Assembly: GCF_047634355.1 (NCBI RefSeq)
Contig: NZ_JBLIAL010000002.1
DNA: 64,000 nt
Strand: one strand, 5' to 3'
Source: Porticoccus sp002341315
GTDB lineage: Bacteria > Pseudomonadota > Gammaproteobacteria > Pseudomonadales > Porticoccaceae
A model generated the notes under the pieces. That model was not told where the DNA came from. It worked only from the letters and a program-made list of their open reading frames with translations, and made no database searches. The position numbers and the translations under genes are program-made. Below are positions 16,423-25,063 of this stretch, one piece after another (positions within the stretch are counted from its first letter, which is position 1; every line of letters begins with the position of its first letter).

Positions 16423-17517
16423 ATGTCGAGACCAGCAAAAGCTTATATCGATCTCCTTGCCCTCAGGCACAATTGTGAGTTGGCAAACAGTCTGGCACCC
16501 AATTCCCGAACGATGGCGATTGTCAAAGCCAATGCCTATGGACACGGTGTGTTACCTGTTGCTCACGCCCTTGAACCGCTGGTTCCCGCCTTTGGCGTTA
16601 CCTGTTTGGAGGAGGCAGTCGAGCTCCGTGAAGGGGGCATCACCAAGCCTGTTTGCCTTTTGGAAGGGACTTTCTCCGACGACGAGATACCCCTGGCCGC
16701 TGAACTCGGTTTTTGGCTATCAGTGGTGAATAAACAGCAACAACAGTCGATCCTGGGAGCATCGCTGAAAACCCCTGTAACTGTCTGGATTTGTGTGGAT
16801 AGTGGCATGCATCGACTGGGTATTGCGGTTGACGATATTGAGTCTACCTATCGGACGTTGGCCGCCAGCCGCAATGTTGCCAGCGATATTGTGATTGCCA
16901 CGCATTTTGCCTGTGCCGATGCGTTGGCGAGTGATCTAACTTATCGACAGTTACGGCAGTTCAAAGCAGGAGTGGCCAGCTTGGCAAATGCCGATACGGT
17001 ACCGTTGAGCCTTGATAATTCTGCCGGGCTACTCGGTTGGCCGGAGACCCACGCTGACTGGAACAGGCCGGGGATCATGCTATATGGCAGTTCACCTTTT
17101 TCTGTTCCTCATGCGGAAGCCGACAGACTGCACCCTGTCATGACGTTGTGCTCTGCTGTCATTGCTCTGCGGGATGTTCCCGTAGGGGACTCGGTTGGCT
17201 ACGGTGCGCGTTGGTCGGCGCAACGGCCCAGCAGGATTGCCACGGTTGCGATCGGCTATGGCGATGGTTATCCGGTACATGCGCCAGATGGCACGCCGGT
17301 GCTGGTCAATAAGCAACGCTGCCCCATGGTGGGCCGCGTATCAATGGACATGATAACGGTGGATGTCACGGACCTGCCGACAGTGGCGGTGGGGGATGAA
17401 GTGATCCTCTGGGGTAAAGGCCTCTCCGTCAACGAAGTGGCGGGTTGTGCGGGTACGATCAGTTACGAGCTGTTAACCAGGATGCCCCGCAGGGTGCCGA
17501 GGGTCTACAGTGATTGA
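16423..17517 (+). CDS. alr: Alanine racemase
   Basis: A 364-residue PLP enzyme of normal length. Lys35 in VKANAYGHG binds PLP in the TIM-barrel domain, and Tyr260 in SVGYGARW is the second catalytic base; the C-terminal domain carries GRVSMDMITVDVT. It interconverts L- and D-alanine, feeding peptidoglycan or D-amino-acid catabolism. It follows dat closely and its 3' end overlaps the convergent symporter gene by 13 bp. Whether this is the only (biosynthetic) racemase or a catabolic copy (DadX-like) cannot be told from one window; the absence of dadA argues against the classical dad operon. Confidence 0.94.
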   Translation: MSRPAKAYIDLLALRHNCELANSLAPNSRTMAIVKANAYGHGVLPVAHALEPLVPAFGVTCLEEAVELREGGITKPVCLLEGTFSDDEIPLAAELGFWLSVVNKQQQQSILGASLKTPVTVWICVDSGMHRLGIAVDDIESTYRTLAASRNVASDIVIATHFACADALASDLTYRQLRQFKAGVASLANADTVPLSLDNSAGLLGWPETHADWNRPGIMLYGSSPFSVPHAEADRLHPVMTLCSAVIALRDVPVGDSVGYGARWSAQRPSRIATVAIGYGDGYPVHAPDGTPVLVNKQRCPMVGRVSMDMITVDVTDLPTVAVGDEVILWGKGLSVNEVAGCAGTISYELLTRMPRRVPRVYSD

Positions 17518-18926
17518 GTGAGTTGGGCCTCCCTTCTTCTGGATAGAAAGAGGGCACCGCACAGGATCAAAAACCCCGACAGAATGCCCGGCATGCCCTC
17601 ATAGACGAAATCGTGCCACCCCATCATACGCCAGCCCAGTGCGACCAGAAGTCCCGAGCAGACGGCCAGGATGCTCACACCGGATCCCGGTTTCCCCCCC
17701 AGACATAGGATGATCAGCAAGGGTGCAAAAGCGCTAGCAAGGCCAGACCATGCCATGACAACCAGGCTGAAGACACTCTGGCTGTTGAGTAGAGCCCAGA
17801 GCAGCGCAAAGGCTGTGACGAGTACTGTAATAATTTTCATCACGCTGGTGCGTTCAACATTGTAGGGTAACAGATCGTGGGTGATGGCTGCCGAGCAGCC
17901 AAGAACCAGTGAGTCTGCAGTCGACATGGTGGCAGCAAATATGCCTGCCAGCACCAGTCCGACCAGCACGGGTGGGAACAGCGCCTGGGCCATCACCGGT
18001 AGTGCGAGCTCGGCATCAAAAGTTGCAGCATCGGACAGGTATACCCGCGACAGCATGCCAACTGCTGTCGCCATGGCATAAAACAGCACGTACCACGCAT
18101 AATACCAGCGCCGCGCCTGGTTCATTTTGCGATTATCGTTCAGCGCCATGAAACGCACCATGATGTGGGGCTGACCGATAATTGAGAGACCGGCAAATAA
18201 CCAGCTGGCGGCGAACAGCAATGCCCCTGGCAGACCGGGGAAAGGCAGATCACCCGGAAACCAACTCATGAACCCGTCGATAGCGCCCATCTCGATCATT
18301 GCCTGATCAATGCCGCCCAGAGAGCTGGTGGCTATAACCAGCAGCAAGCCCATAGCCAAAACCATCACTATTGACTGCGCCGCATCTGTCCAGATCGATG
18401 CGCGAATACCGCCGGCAATACAGTACAGGGTTACCAGAAAAGCGGAGAGTGTCGCGCCAGCCCAGATGGGCCAGTCGAACAGCACATGAAGGGCCTTGCT
18501 GCCAGCGACCAGCTGGGCGCTTGCATACACCAGCAAAAACGACAATGAAATTAATCCCATGGTCCTCTGCAAGGCAGAATGTCGTTTGCCGTACCAGTTG
18601 CTGATGACCCCGGCGTAGCTCACTTCGCCGGTTCGCGGTGCGGCATCCCTAAGCCTGGCGTGGACAAAGCGAGAGGCGAGGTAATCGCCGCTGATCCAGC
18701 CCAGCATTAGCCAGAAAGCCGACAAGCCAGCGACGTAGGTGTAGCCGATCACACCGATAAACATGTAACCGCTGTTATTTGTGGCAACAGCGGATAACCC
18801 GACCAGCCACGGCTGGACAGTATTACTGGCCAGGTAATAGTCCTGCTTTGTTCCGCGGCTTTTCTTGGCAGACAGAACCCCTACAAGGGTGAACATCAAG
18901 AGGAAGCAGAGGAAGGAGAGAATCAT
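17505..18926 (-). CDS. Sodium:solute symporter family (PutP-like) transporter
   Basis: A 473-residue inner-membrane protein with about 12-13 helices and SSS-family features: TNNSGYMFIGVIGYTYVAG near the N-terminus, GGIRASIWTDAAQSIVM and MSTADSLVLGCSAAITHD. Closest in feel to the proline/pantothenate branch. It is the last minus-strand gene after ask_ect, with 170 bp and a hairpin between, and it is convergent with the D-amino-acid cluster. Its substrate could be proline, an ectoine-type osmolyte or a D-amino acid; position gives no firm choice. Confidence 0.88.
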   Translation of the reverse strand: MILSFLCFLLMFTLVGVLSAKKSRGTKQDYYLASNTVQPWLVGLSAVATNNSGYMFIGVIGYTYVAGLSAFWLMLGWISGDYLASRFVHARLRDAAPRTGEVSYAGVISNWYGKRHSALQRTMGLISLSFLLVYASAQLVAGSKALHVLFDWPIWAGATLSAFLVTLYCIAGGIRASIWTDAAQSIVMVLAMGLLLVIATSSLGGIDQAMIEMGAIDGFMSWFPGDLPFPGLPGALLFAASWLFAGLSIIGQPHIMVRFMALNDNRKMNQARRWYYAWYVLFYAMATAVGMLSRVYLSDAATFDAELALPVMAQALFPPVLVGLVLAGIFAATMSTADSLVLGCSAAITHDLLPYNVERTSVMKIITVLVTAFALLWALLNSQSVFSLVVMAWSGLASAFAPLLIILCLGGKPGSGVSILAVCSGLLVALGWRMMGWHDFVYEGMPGILSGFLILCGALFLSRRREAQLTQSL

Positions 18927-19032
18927 GGTGTAGTCAGGCGATCCACGGGTACGGTGCGACTACCGGAAGAATCGGATAGTTCACGGCTTGGTCGGCCAAA
19001 AACGCTGTTGGGGCTGGCCCGATATATTTGCC

Positions 19033-19059
19033 GGGGTGTGCGCGTGTATCGCACACCCC
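19033..19059 (-). terminator. Perfect 10-bp hairpin downstream of ask_ect
   Basis: GGGGTGTGCG and CGCACACCCC form a perfect stem with a seven-base loop in the 170-bp gap after ask_ect. No T-run follows on either strand, so it may be a weak terminator or a processing/stability hairpin that limits read-through into the symporter gene. Confidence 0.45.
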
Positions 19060-19096
19060 TGTGTGTTGGCCTGGATGAATGTCGCTGGTTTGCAGG

Positions 19097-20536
19097 TCAG
19101 GATGCGAGGCATATGGCACGTCCGTGATCGTGTACCTCAACAAGGCATCTATGCAGGCTTCGTACAGCATCTTCCCAGCGATCCTTGTTGATAACAAACT
19201 GCATGTCGACCTGACGCATGCACTGGTGCATCGCCAACACACTGATATCCTTTTCCGCGAGCGCGCCTACTGTTTTAGCCAATAGTCCGGGTACCTGCAT
19301 GTCACTGCCGACGGCCGATACGATAGCGACTTCCTGATTATTAATTTCTGCATCGGGAAATTTTTCTTCCAGTGCACGACAAATGCGCTTCACTGTTTTC
19401 AGGTTGGTGGACAGATAATGGGTAATCGTGTTTGCATTGATATCCTTTGAAACAACATGTGCCTTGAACCGGCTGATACACCCCAGGATAGTTGTGTCAT
19501 AACGGCTGAAATTGCCAGCCATATCCTGGTCAAACAGTTCAATAGCGTGTACTCCCCGACACCCTGCAATAATCTCTACGCGAGGTTTTTCACTAATATA
19601 GTCGCTGGTAATCAACGTCCCGGCGTGCTCCGGTTCAAAAGTATTCTTGACGCGCAGGGGGATATTATTTTGACGCAGACCTTTGGCGGCCTTGGGGTGA
19701 ATCGCCTCCATGCCGAGATTGGCCAGCTGGTCAGCCACATCGTAGTTGGTTCGACCGATGGGTACGGCATTGTCGTCGCCCACGATACGGGGATCGGCAC
19801 TGCTGAGGTGAAATTCTTTATGGATGACGGCTTCACGCGCATTCGTGATCACGGTCAAACGACTGAATGTCATTTCACTGTAACCCCGGTCAAAACTGGA
19901 CATTAGTCCATCCTGAGTGTGTGCATAACCGGTGACGATAGGTAGTTGGCTCTCGAGATCTATGTCCTCAAAAGTGACTTTAATACGCTCATCCAGCGAC
20001 ATGTGTCGTGTGGTTTTCCAGCCGGTTAAATCCACAAAGCAGGCATTGACACCATCTCTCTGAAGCAGCCGGGCAGTATTCCAGGCACTGTGTGCTTCAC
20101 CGATGCTGGCCAGCATTTCACGGACGGTTGCCAAGTGGACGTCCAGTGCAAAGTGGCCGTGCTGGCAAAGTTTTTTCAGATCGCTCAGGCAGTGTTCGGC
20201 TTCGTCGAGTCGATCACCAATAAACCGGTTGGCATCGGCGAGCATTTCTGGATCGCCAAATAGATTGCTATTGATTTCAATAACCTGGGTTCTTAATTCA
20301 TTAAGAAGATCCAGCCAGCTATCGTCATTGACACCATTGGCAAATGAGGCAAAAACACCGGCTTTTCCCGTTTTCTTATGTTCCAGCAGTTGGTCCGTTA
20401 TGCCGGCATAGGCGGACACCACAAAAATACGCTGATAAAGCGTATCGCCTGTGGGTTTAAGAATAATATTGTCTCTGACAGCGGCATAGTTGCTCATTGA
20501 AGTGCCGCCGATTTTTTCCACACTGTGAAAACTCAT
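19097..20536 (-). CDS. ask_ect: Ectoine-type aspartate kinase
   Basis: A 479-residue aspartokinase from the ATG at 20536 (MSFHSVEKIGGTSM), with AGGAG eleven bases upstream. The N-terminal kinase domain starts VEKIGGTSM and has FDRGYSEMTFSRL and SSADPRI; two C-terminal ACT units include VAIVSAVGSDM. The central region, with a long insertion between the first strand and the catalytic lobe, is typical of the Ask_Ect branch that travels with ectABC. It makes aspartyl phosphate, the entry to aspartate semialdehyde used by EctB. Specialised Ask_Ect enzymes are known to be less feedback-inhibited by lysine and threonine; no prediction can be made for this one. Confidence 0.93.
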   Translation of the reverse strand: MSFHSVEKIGGTSMSNYAAVRDNIILKPTGDTLYQRIFVVSAYAGITDQLLEHKKTGKAGVFASFANGVNDDSWLDLLNELRTQVIEINSNLFGDPEMLADANRFIGDRLDEAEHCLSDLKKLCQHGHFALDVHLATVREMLASIGEAHSAWNTARLLQRDGVNACFVDLTGWKTTRHMSLDERIKVTFEDIDLESQLPIVTGYAHTQDGLMSSFDRGYSEMTFSRLTVITNAREAVIHKEFHLSSADPRIVGDDNAVPIGRTNYDVADQLANLGMEAIHPKAAKGLRQNNIPLRVKNTFEPEHAGTLITSDYISEKPRVEIIAGCRGVHAIELFDQDMAGNFSRYDTTILGCISRFKAHVVSKDINANTITHYLSTNLKTVKRICRALEEKFPDAEINNQEVAIVSAVGSDMQVPGLLAKTVGALAEKDISVLAMHQCMRQVDMQFVINKDRWEDAVRSLHRCLVEVHDHGRAICLAS

Positions 20537-20597
20537 TAAAGGACTGTCTCCTATTGAATCTTTTTCCATTTTTCTGAGCTGGAACGACTCTCGTCAC

Positions 20598-21002
20598 TCA
20601 TTGGCTCACTGAATCCGCATCCAGTTCATATGCACCTTCAGCGTTGTGTACTTCCTTGCCATTGAGAGGAGGATTGAATACGCAGGCCATTGTCATTTCT
20701 TTAAAGGATCGCAGAATATGACGGTCGTGTTTATCAAGAATATAGAGAGTCCCGGGGCTAATCGAATATTTTTTGCCGTCGTCCAGTGTTTCCACTTCAC
20801 CCTCTCCCGAAATGCAGTAAACAGATTCCAGGTGGTTCTGGTAATGCATCCGGAAATCGGCTCCGGCATAGATTGTTGTGATGTGGAAAGAAAATCCCAT
20901 CTGATCATCTTTGAGTAGCATCCGTGTGCTTTCCCAGTTGCCGTCAGGGGAGACTATTCTGCGAGAGGTTTTTTCTGCTTCCTGAAGTTGTCTGACTATC
21001 AT
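20598..21002 (-). CDS. ectC: L-ectoine synthase
   Basis: A 134-residue cupin that closes N-gamma-acetyl-diaminobutyrate into ectoine with loss of water. The expected iron ligands appear as Glu59 (HLESVYC), Tyr87 (GTLYILD) and His95 (KHDRHIL). Length is normal. It lies between ectB (89 bp away) and ask_ect in the order ectA-ectB-ectC-ask. No ectD hydroxylase follows, so hydroxyectoine is probably not made from this locus. Confidence 0.96.
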   Translation of the reverse strand: MIVRQLQEAEKTSRRIVSPDGNWESTRMLLKDDQMGFSFHITTIYAGADFRMHYQNHLESVYCISGEGEVETLDDGKKYSISPGTLYILDKHDRHILRSFKEMTMACVFNPPLNGKEVHNAEGAYELDADSVSQ

Positions 21003-21091
21003 CGTGACCTCGGTTGTCTGTAACGAGGCGGGGCTGACCCCGCCAGATAAATAAATGTCCTGTATTGACCGGGATGGACCCCCGGTATCTA

Positions 21092-22453
21092 TCAGGCTGA
21101 AATCGGGTTTGACCCGGTTCTTTTCGGCGAGCCCTTGTCAACTTCATCGCTGACCGAATAGTCGCCTTCAAAAAAGTCTTTTTCCTCGGGAATGGAGTCT
21201 GCTTTGGCGCAGACTTCCTTGATGGCTTCCTCGAGAATATCGATACCTTTTTGCAGGTTTTCCTGACGGATTGTCAGTGGGCAGAGGAACTTGACCACAT
21301 GATCCTCCGCACCGCTGGTCTCAATAATCAACCCTTTCTGGAAACACCGTCGGGTAATCTGCTCAGCCAGTTCGCCGCTGACACAGTTGATACCCCTGAA
21401 CATACCGCGACCGTGAGAGTTGAAGTTTCCTTCACCGTATTCGCTGACGATCTTATCTACCCGGTCGGCAATGTAGTCGCCTTTTTGCTGGATTTCCTTG
21501 GCAAATTGGTCGTCTTTCCAAAAGTGGTCGATGGCCGCTTTGGCGGTGACAAATGCGTGGTTGTTGCCCCGGAAAGTACCGTTGTGCTCGCCCGGTTTCC
21601 ATTCATCAATCTCCGGTTTCATCAGAACCACAGAAAATGGCAGGCCATAACCACTCAGTGACTTGGACAGGGTGACAATGTCGGGGTAAATACCGGCTTC
21701 TTCAAAACTGAAGAAGGTCCCGGTGCGACCGCAGCCAGCCTGAATGTCATCAATAATCAACAATATCTCATGACGCTTGCAGATTTCCGACAGGCTTCTG
21801 AGCCAGGTCATCGAAGCAGCATTGATGCCGCCCTCGCCCTGTACCGTTTCGACGATAACGGCTGCGGGCTTGTCGACTCCGCTACTGGAGTCTGACAACA
21901 CTTTATCCAATAGATTGGTGGTATCAAAATCATCACCGAGATAGCCGTCGTAAGGCATTCTTGTGGCGCCTGGCAATGTGATGCCTGCTCCGCCACGGTG
22001 GGTCGCGTTACCTGTGACGGACAGAGCGCCGAGTGTCTGGCCGTGCCAGCCATTGGTGAACGAGATAATATTCTCGCGGCCAGTATACTTGCGTGCAATC
22101 TTGAGAGATGCTTCAACTGCATTGGTCCCGGTCGGGCCGGTAAACATGACAATGTAGTTGAAATCCCTGGGTTTCAGGATGTTCTCGTTAAAGCTTTCCA
22201 GAAATTCGCCTTTGGCTTGAGTATGCAAATCAAGGCCCTGGGTGATGCCGTCCCGCTCTATGTATTCCAGGAGTTTTTCCTTGAACACCGGATGGTTGTG
22301 CCCATAATTCAACGAGCCGGCACCGGCCAGAAAATCCAGATATTGGTTACCTTCATCGTCATAGATAAATTCGCCCTGAGCCTTGTTGAATAAACGTGGG
22401 AAGGCTCTGGCGTAACTGCGTACTTCAGATTCAATTTCATCAAAAATTTTCAT
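21092..22453 (-). CDS. ectB: Diaminobutyrate-2-oxoglutarate transaminase
   Basis: A 453-residue class III PLP transaminase that converts aspartate semialdehyde and glutamate to 2,4-diaminobutyrate. Motifs: FLAGAGSLNYGHNHP near the N-terminus, FTGPTGTNAVEASLK, ETVQGEGGIN, IDDIQAGCGRTG and the PLP lysine in TLSKSLSGYGLP. The C-terminus carries about 30 extra residues (after AIKEVCAKAD), acidic then basic, beyond the roughly 420 usual for EctB. The gene begins 27 bp after ectA. Confidence 0.96.
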   Translation of the reverse strand: MKIFDEIESEVRSYARAFPRLFNKAQGEFIYDDEGNQYLDFLAGAGSLNYGHNHPVFKEKLLEYIERDGITQGLDLHTQAKGEFLESFNENILKPRDFNYIVMFTGPTGTNAVEASLKIARKYTGRENIISFTNGWHGQTLGALSVTGNATHRGGAGITLPGATRMPYDGYLGDDFDTTNLLDKVLSDSSSGVDKPAAVIVETVQGEGGINAASMTWLRSLSEICKRHEILLIIDDIQAGCGRTGTFFSFEEAGIYPDIVTLSKSLSGYGLPFSVVLMKPEIDEWKPGEHNGTFRGNNHAFVTAKAAIDHFWKDDQFAKEIQQKGDYIADRVDKIVSEYGEGNFNSHGRGMFRGINCVSGELAEQITRRCFQKGLIIETSGAEDHVVKFLCPLTIRQENLQKGIDILEEAIKEVCAKADSIPEEKDFFEGDYSVSDEVDKGSPKRTGSNPISA

Positions 22454-22480
22454 GGTTTCCTCAATTAGTCCTTTCTGGAA

Positions 22481-23002
22481 TTAGGCTATAGTGGTCACAG
22501 GCTGCTTAAAAGGGCCGATTCTGACCAATACCTCTGTGTCATGTTGACCGGCAAAATGCAATTCACGGTCAAATTGTGGAGACTGGGTCAGAGGGGCTTG
22601 TAATTTGTCCGCCAATCCCTGGAACAATGCCCAGGAAGCTTGATTGTCTTCAGTGATAGTGGTCTCAAGGTGATCGACCTCTTTGCACTCATCGCGGGCG
22701 AGTATATTCACTAACATCCGAGAGGCGAGACCTTGACCGCGAGCTTTTTCGCCGACAGCGACCTGCCAGATAAACAGTGTGCTGGTTTGTTGTGGTGGGC
22801 GATAACCCGAGATAAAACCGACCAGTTCTCCTTCAATGTCAGCTGCCACGGATGTACCTGAAAAATGAGTACATTGCAGTAGGTTGCAGTAGATGGAGTT
22901 AGGGTCGAGAGGAGGACACTGGGCAACCAGTTGGTGTACCCGCACGCCGTCCTCCGGCGTTGGTGGACGAAGTGTTATTTTGCGGCCCATAAGAAGTGAC
23001 AA
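22481..23002 (-). CDS. ectA: Diaminobutyrate acetyltransferase
   Basis: A 173-residue GNAT enzyme that acetylates diaminobutyrate at the gamma amino group. It has the family opening ITLRPPTPEDGVRVHQLV, the CPPLDPNSIYCNLL block conserved in EctA, and the acetyl-CoA loop GEKARGQGLASRML (Q/RxxGxG/A type). First gene of the ectABC-ask_ect operon; its upstream region is AT-rich and shared with the divergent MarR-type gene. Confidence 0.95.
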   Translation of the reverse strand: MSLLMGRKITLRPPTPEDGVRVHQLVAQCPPLDPNSIYCNLLQCTHFSGTSVAADIEGELVGFISGYRPPQQTSTLFIWQVAVGEKARGQGLASRMLVNILARDECKEVDHLETTITEDNQASWALFQGLADKLQAPLTQSPQFDRELHFAGQHDTEVLVRIGPFKQPVTTIA

Positions 23003-23072
23003 AATTCCCGTTGTTAATAAAAGTTATAGCTCAAATAATATTTTCTTGTGAAAACTTTTTCATTTCATTTGA

Positions 23073-23131
23073 AAGCCAAGAATGGCTTCCTTATTTCTAA
23101 AAATAATTAAACTATATAATTAGAGCTCTAA
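23073..23131. promoter_or_regulatory. Divergent ectA/marR promoter region with palindromic operator candidates
   Basis: The AT-rich spacer holds a perfect 12-bp palindrome, TTAGAGCTCTAA (23120-23131), directly beside a TATAAT (23115-23120), and an inverted repeat AAGCCA/TGGCTT with a four-base spacer (23073-23088). MarR-family dimers such as EctR bind palindromes of this size over promoters of the ect operon. Exact promoter elements for ectA were not resolved. Confidence 0.45.
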
Positions 23132-23229
23132 ACATTATACTCGAAAGCATTAAAATGTCCAGTTTGGCGCCGCCTTGGGGGCGGGCGACAGAGTGGATGT
23201 ACTCCAAAACAGGGCGGTATAAATTGATT

Positions 23230-23781
23230 ATGAGAGGTGGTTCTATCGAACATGTCTTAGTTGCACTGCGGCGGGTTATCAGGGCGACAGACCTTTATTC
23301 CAAACGCTTGGCTAAAACGTCTGGTCTGACTGTGCCGCAAATTTTGCTACTGCAGGCGATTCGTGATCGGGGGCAGGTGACAATTGGTGAACTGGCCGCC
23401 GAAATCAGTCTGAGTCAGGCGACGGTCACCACCATTATTGATCGACTCGAGAAGCGACAATTGGTTTACCGTGTCCGGTCATCGACAGACAAACGCAAAG
23501 TGCATGCTTTTTTGACAGAAAAGGCAATTCATGTATTGAAAAATGCACCCACTCCCTTGCAGGAACATTTTTCGCGCCAGTATGCCAATCTCAGTGACTG
23601 GGAGCAGGCCATGATCGTTTCTGCACTGCAACGAGTCGCCCAAATGATGGATGCAGAACATATCGATGCTTCACCGGTGCTTGATCTGGGAGTCCTGGAT
23701 AGTCATTCGTCTTTGACGGAACCAGATGCTCTGCAGTTGGGAGATGAAATCAAAGGGCGCTCAACCTCGCCTGCAGACTGA
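23230..23781 (+). CDS. MarR-family regulator, EctR-like
   Basis: A winged-helix MarR protein of 183 residues from the ATG at 23230; an ATG at 23155 would give 208 residues, and neither has a strong ribosome site. The core SGLTVPQILLLQAIRDRG, then ISLSQATVTTIIDRLEKR (recognition helix) and the wing VYRVRSSTDKRKVHAF are standard. It is divergent from ectA with about 150-230 bp between, the arrangement of EctR1, a repressor of ectoine genes in methylotrophs. The C-terminal tail after about residue 150 is divergent. Repression of ectABC-ask is the likely role. Confidence 0.85.
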   Translation: MRGGSIEHVLVALRRVIRATDLYSKRLAKTSGLTVPQILLLQAIRDRGQVTIGELAAEISLSQATVTTIIDRLEKRQLVYRVRSSTDKRKVHAFLTEKAIHVLKNAPTPLQEHFSRQYANLSDWEQAMIVSALQRVAQMMDAEHIDASPVLDLGVLDSHSSLTEPDALQLGDEIKGRSTSPAD

Positions 23782-23809
23782 TTGGTCAGGAACATGAGCT
23801 GGTTAAAAC

Positions 23810-24913
23810 CTAGACAATGAGGTTGTATCGGCTACTGAGGATATCCATGATTTCTGCTTTCGGCCGGTCGGGTAGGTGTAGTTTCCCCCCGATGATCTTT
23901 TCGGCAATCGAAACATACGTTCTGGAAACTTCCAGCAGAACATCGGCGGGCAGCTCGTTGTTTCTGGCCAGTGCCTGGCGTTCGGTCATCCGGTCTTTGT
24001 TGAGTAGGATGTCGGGATCCGGGAAGTGGTTGAGCAGCAATTGCCGGAAACTTTCTTTTGAGTTTTCGACCACTTCGCCGTTTCGATAGCTCTGACCGTC
24101 CCAGATACGGGATGAGTCAGGAGTACCAACCTCGTCCATGTAGATTAGCTTTTCGACACCGGTTTTGTCTTTGACGTAGCCAAATTCAAATTTGGTATCC
24201 ACAAAAATCTGATCCAGTGCAGCCAGTTCACGGCTTATGACATCGAAACCCTCCCGCAACAGATTTTCGTAGAGATCGATATCGTCAATACTGCGAAAAT
24301 TGAAGGCTGAATGGTTTCTTTCAATATCACGTCGGGTGATGTTCACATCGTCCGCTTCTGGAATACCCGGCAAACCGGTCAGTATGCCTTTGGTGGATGG
24401 TGTAACCAGTAATTCTGGCAGCTTCTGGTCTTTTTTCAGATTGTCCGGCAACTGGATGCCGCAGAACTCCCTCTCTCCCTTGGCATATGCACGCCACATG
24501 GAGCCGGTAATGTATTGGCGACAGATAGCCTCGATCATGACCGGCTGGGCTTTTTGTACAATCCAGACCAAAGGATGTGGGATATCCAGAATGTGGCTGT
24601 CTGCCAGGCCATTCTCGCGAAATAACCTGAACCAGTGGTTCGAAATGGCATTCAGCGCCGCCCCCTTGCCCGGAACGCCATGCATGCCGCCTTCGCCATG
24701 CCAGATGCAGTCAAATGCAGAAATTCGATCACTGATTACCATGATGGCAAGTGGCGCACTGGGAGCCACATCATAACCCTGTTGCTCTATCAGCCTGAGG
24801 CTGTCTTTTTCTGTAAGCCAGTAGACTGAGCGTACCTTACCGCTGTGCACAGGAGCATCAGTGCGGATAGGGAGATCATTGTTGACGGCGAGAACTTTGT
24901 CTGCGAGTTTCAT
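23810..24913 (-). CDS. purC: SAICAR synthetase (phosphoribosylaminoimidazole-succinocarboxamide synthase), long type
   Basis: A 367-residue enzyme of the longer PurC form found in many gammaproteobacteria. The ATG at 24913 (MKLADKVLAV) has AGGACT upstream; an in-frame extension to 24976 is less likely. It joins aspartate to CAIR in purine synthesis using ATP. Motifs: HSGKVRSVYWL, ISDRISAFDCIW, RQYITGSMWRAYAKGEREFCG, FVDTKFEFGY and MDEVGTPDSSR. It is convergent with the MarR gene. In relatives purC often follows dapA-bamC, but here it lies apart on the other strand. Confidence 0.95.
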   Translation of the reverse strand: MKLADKVLAVNNDLPIRTDAPVHSGKVRSVYWLTEKDSLRLIEQQGYDVAPSAPLAIMVISDRISAFDCIWHGEGGMHGVPGKGAALNAISNHWFRLFRENGLADSHILDIPHPLVWIVQKAQPVMIEAICRQYITGSMWRAYAKGEREFCGIQLPDNLKKDQKLPELLVTPSTKGILTGLPGIPEADDVNITRRDIERNHSAFNFRSIDDIDLYENLLREGFDVISRELAALDQIFVDTKFEFGYVKDKTGVEKLIYMDEVGTPDSSRIWDGQSYRNGEVVENSKESFRQLLLNHFPDPDILLNKDRMTERQALARNNELPADVLLEVSRTYVSIAEKIIGGKLHLPDRPKAEIMDILSSRYNLIV

Positions 24914-25063
24914 GGTTATGAGTCCTGTCAGCGGGCAGGTAGTGTTATTGGAATAATTCGGGGCTTCCGTACTCACCTCTACCAGAGGGTCTGGAAACGT
25001 TTAATTCTAGCAGATCGATAGCCCTCAGATACAGGCAACCCTGTGTTGTCTGTACCCTGAGGA

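Noticed and set aside
16423..18926. Classical dad operon (D-alanine catabolism with DadA)
   Set aside because: No D-amino-acid dehydrogenase is present; the neighbours are a class IV transaminase and a convergent symporter.
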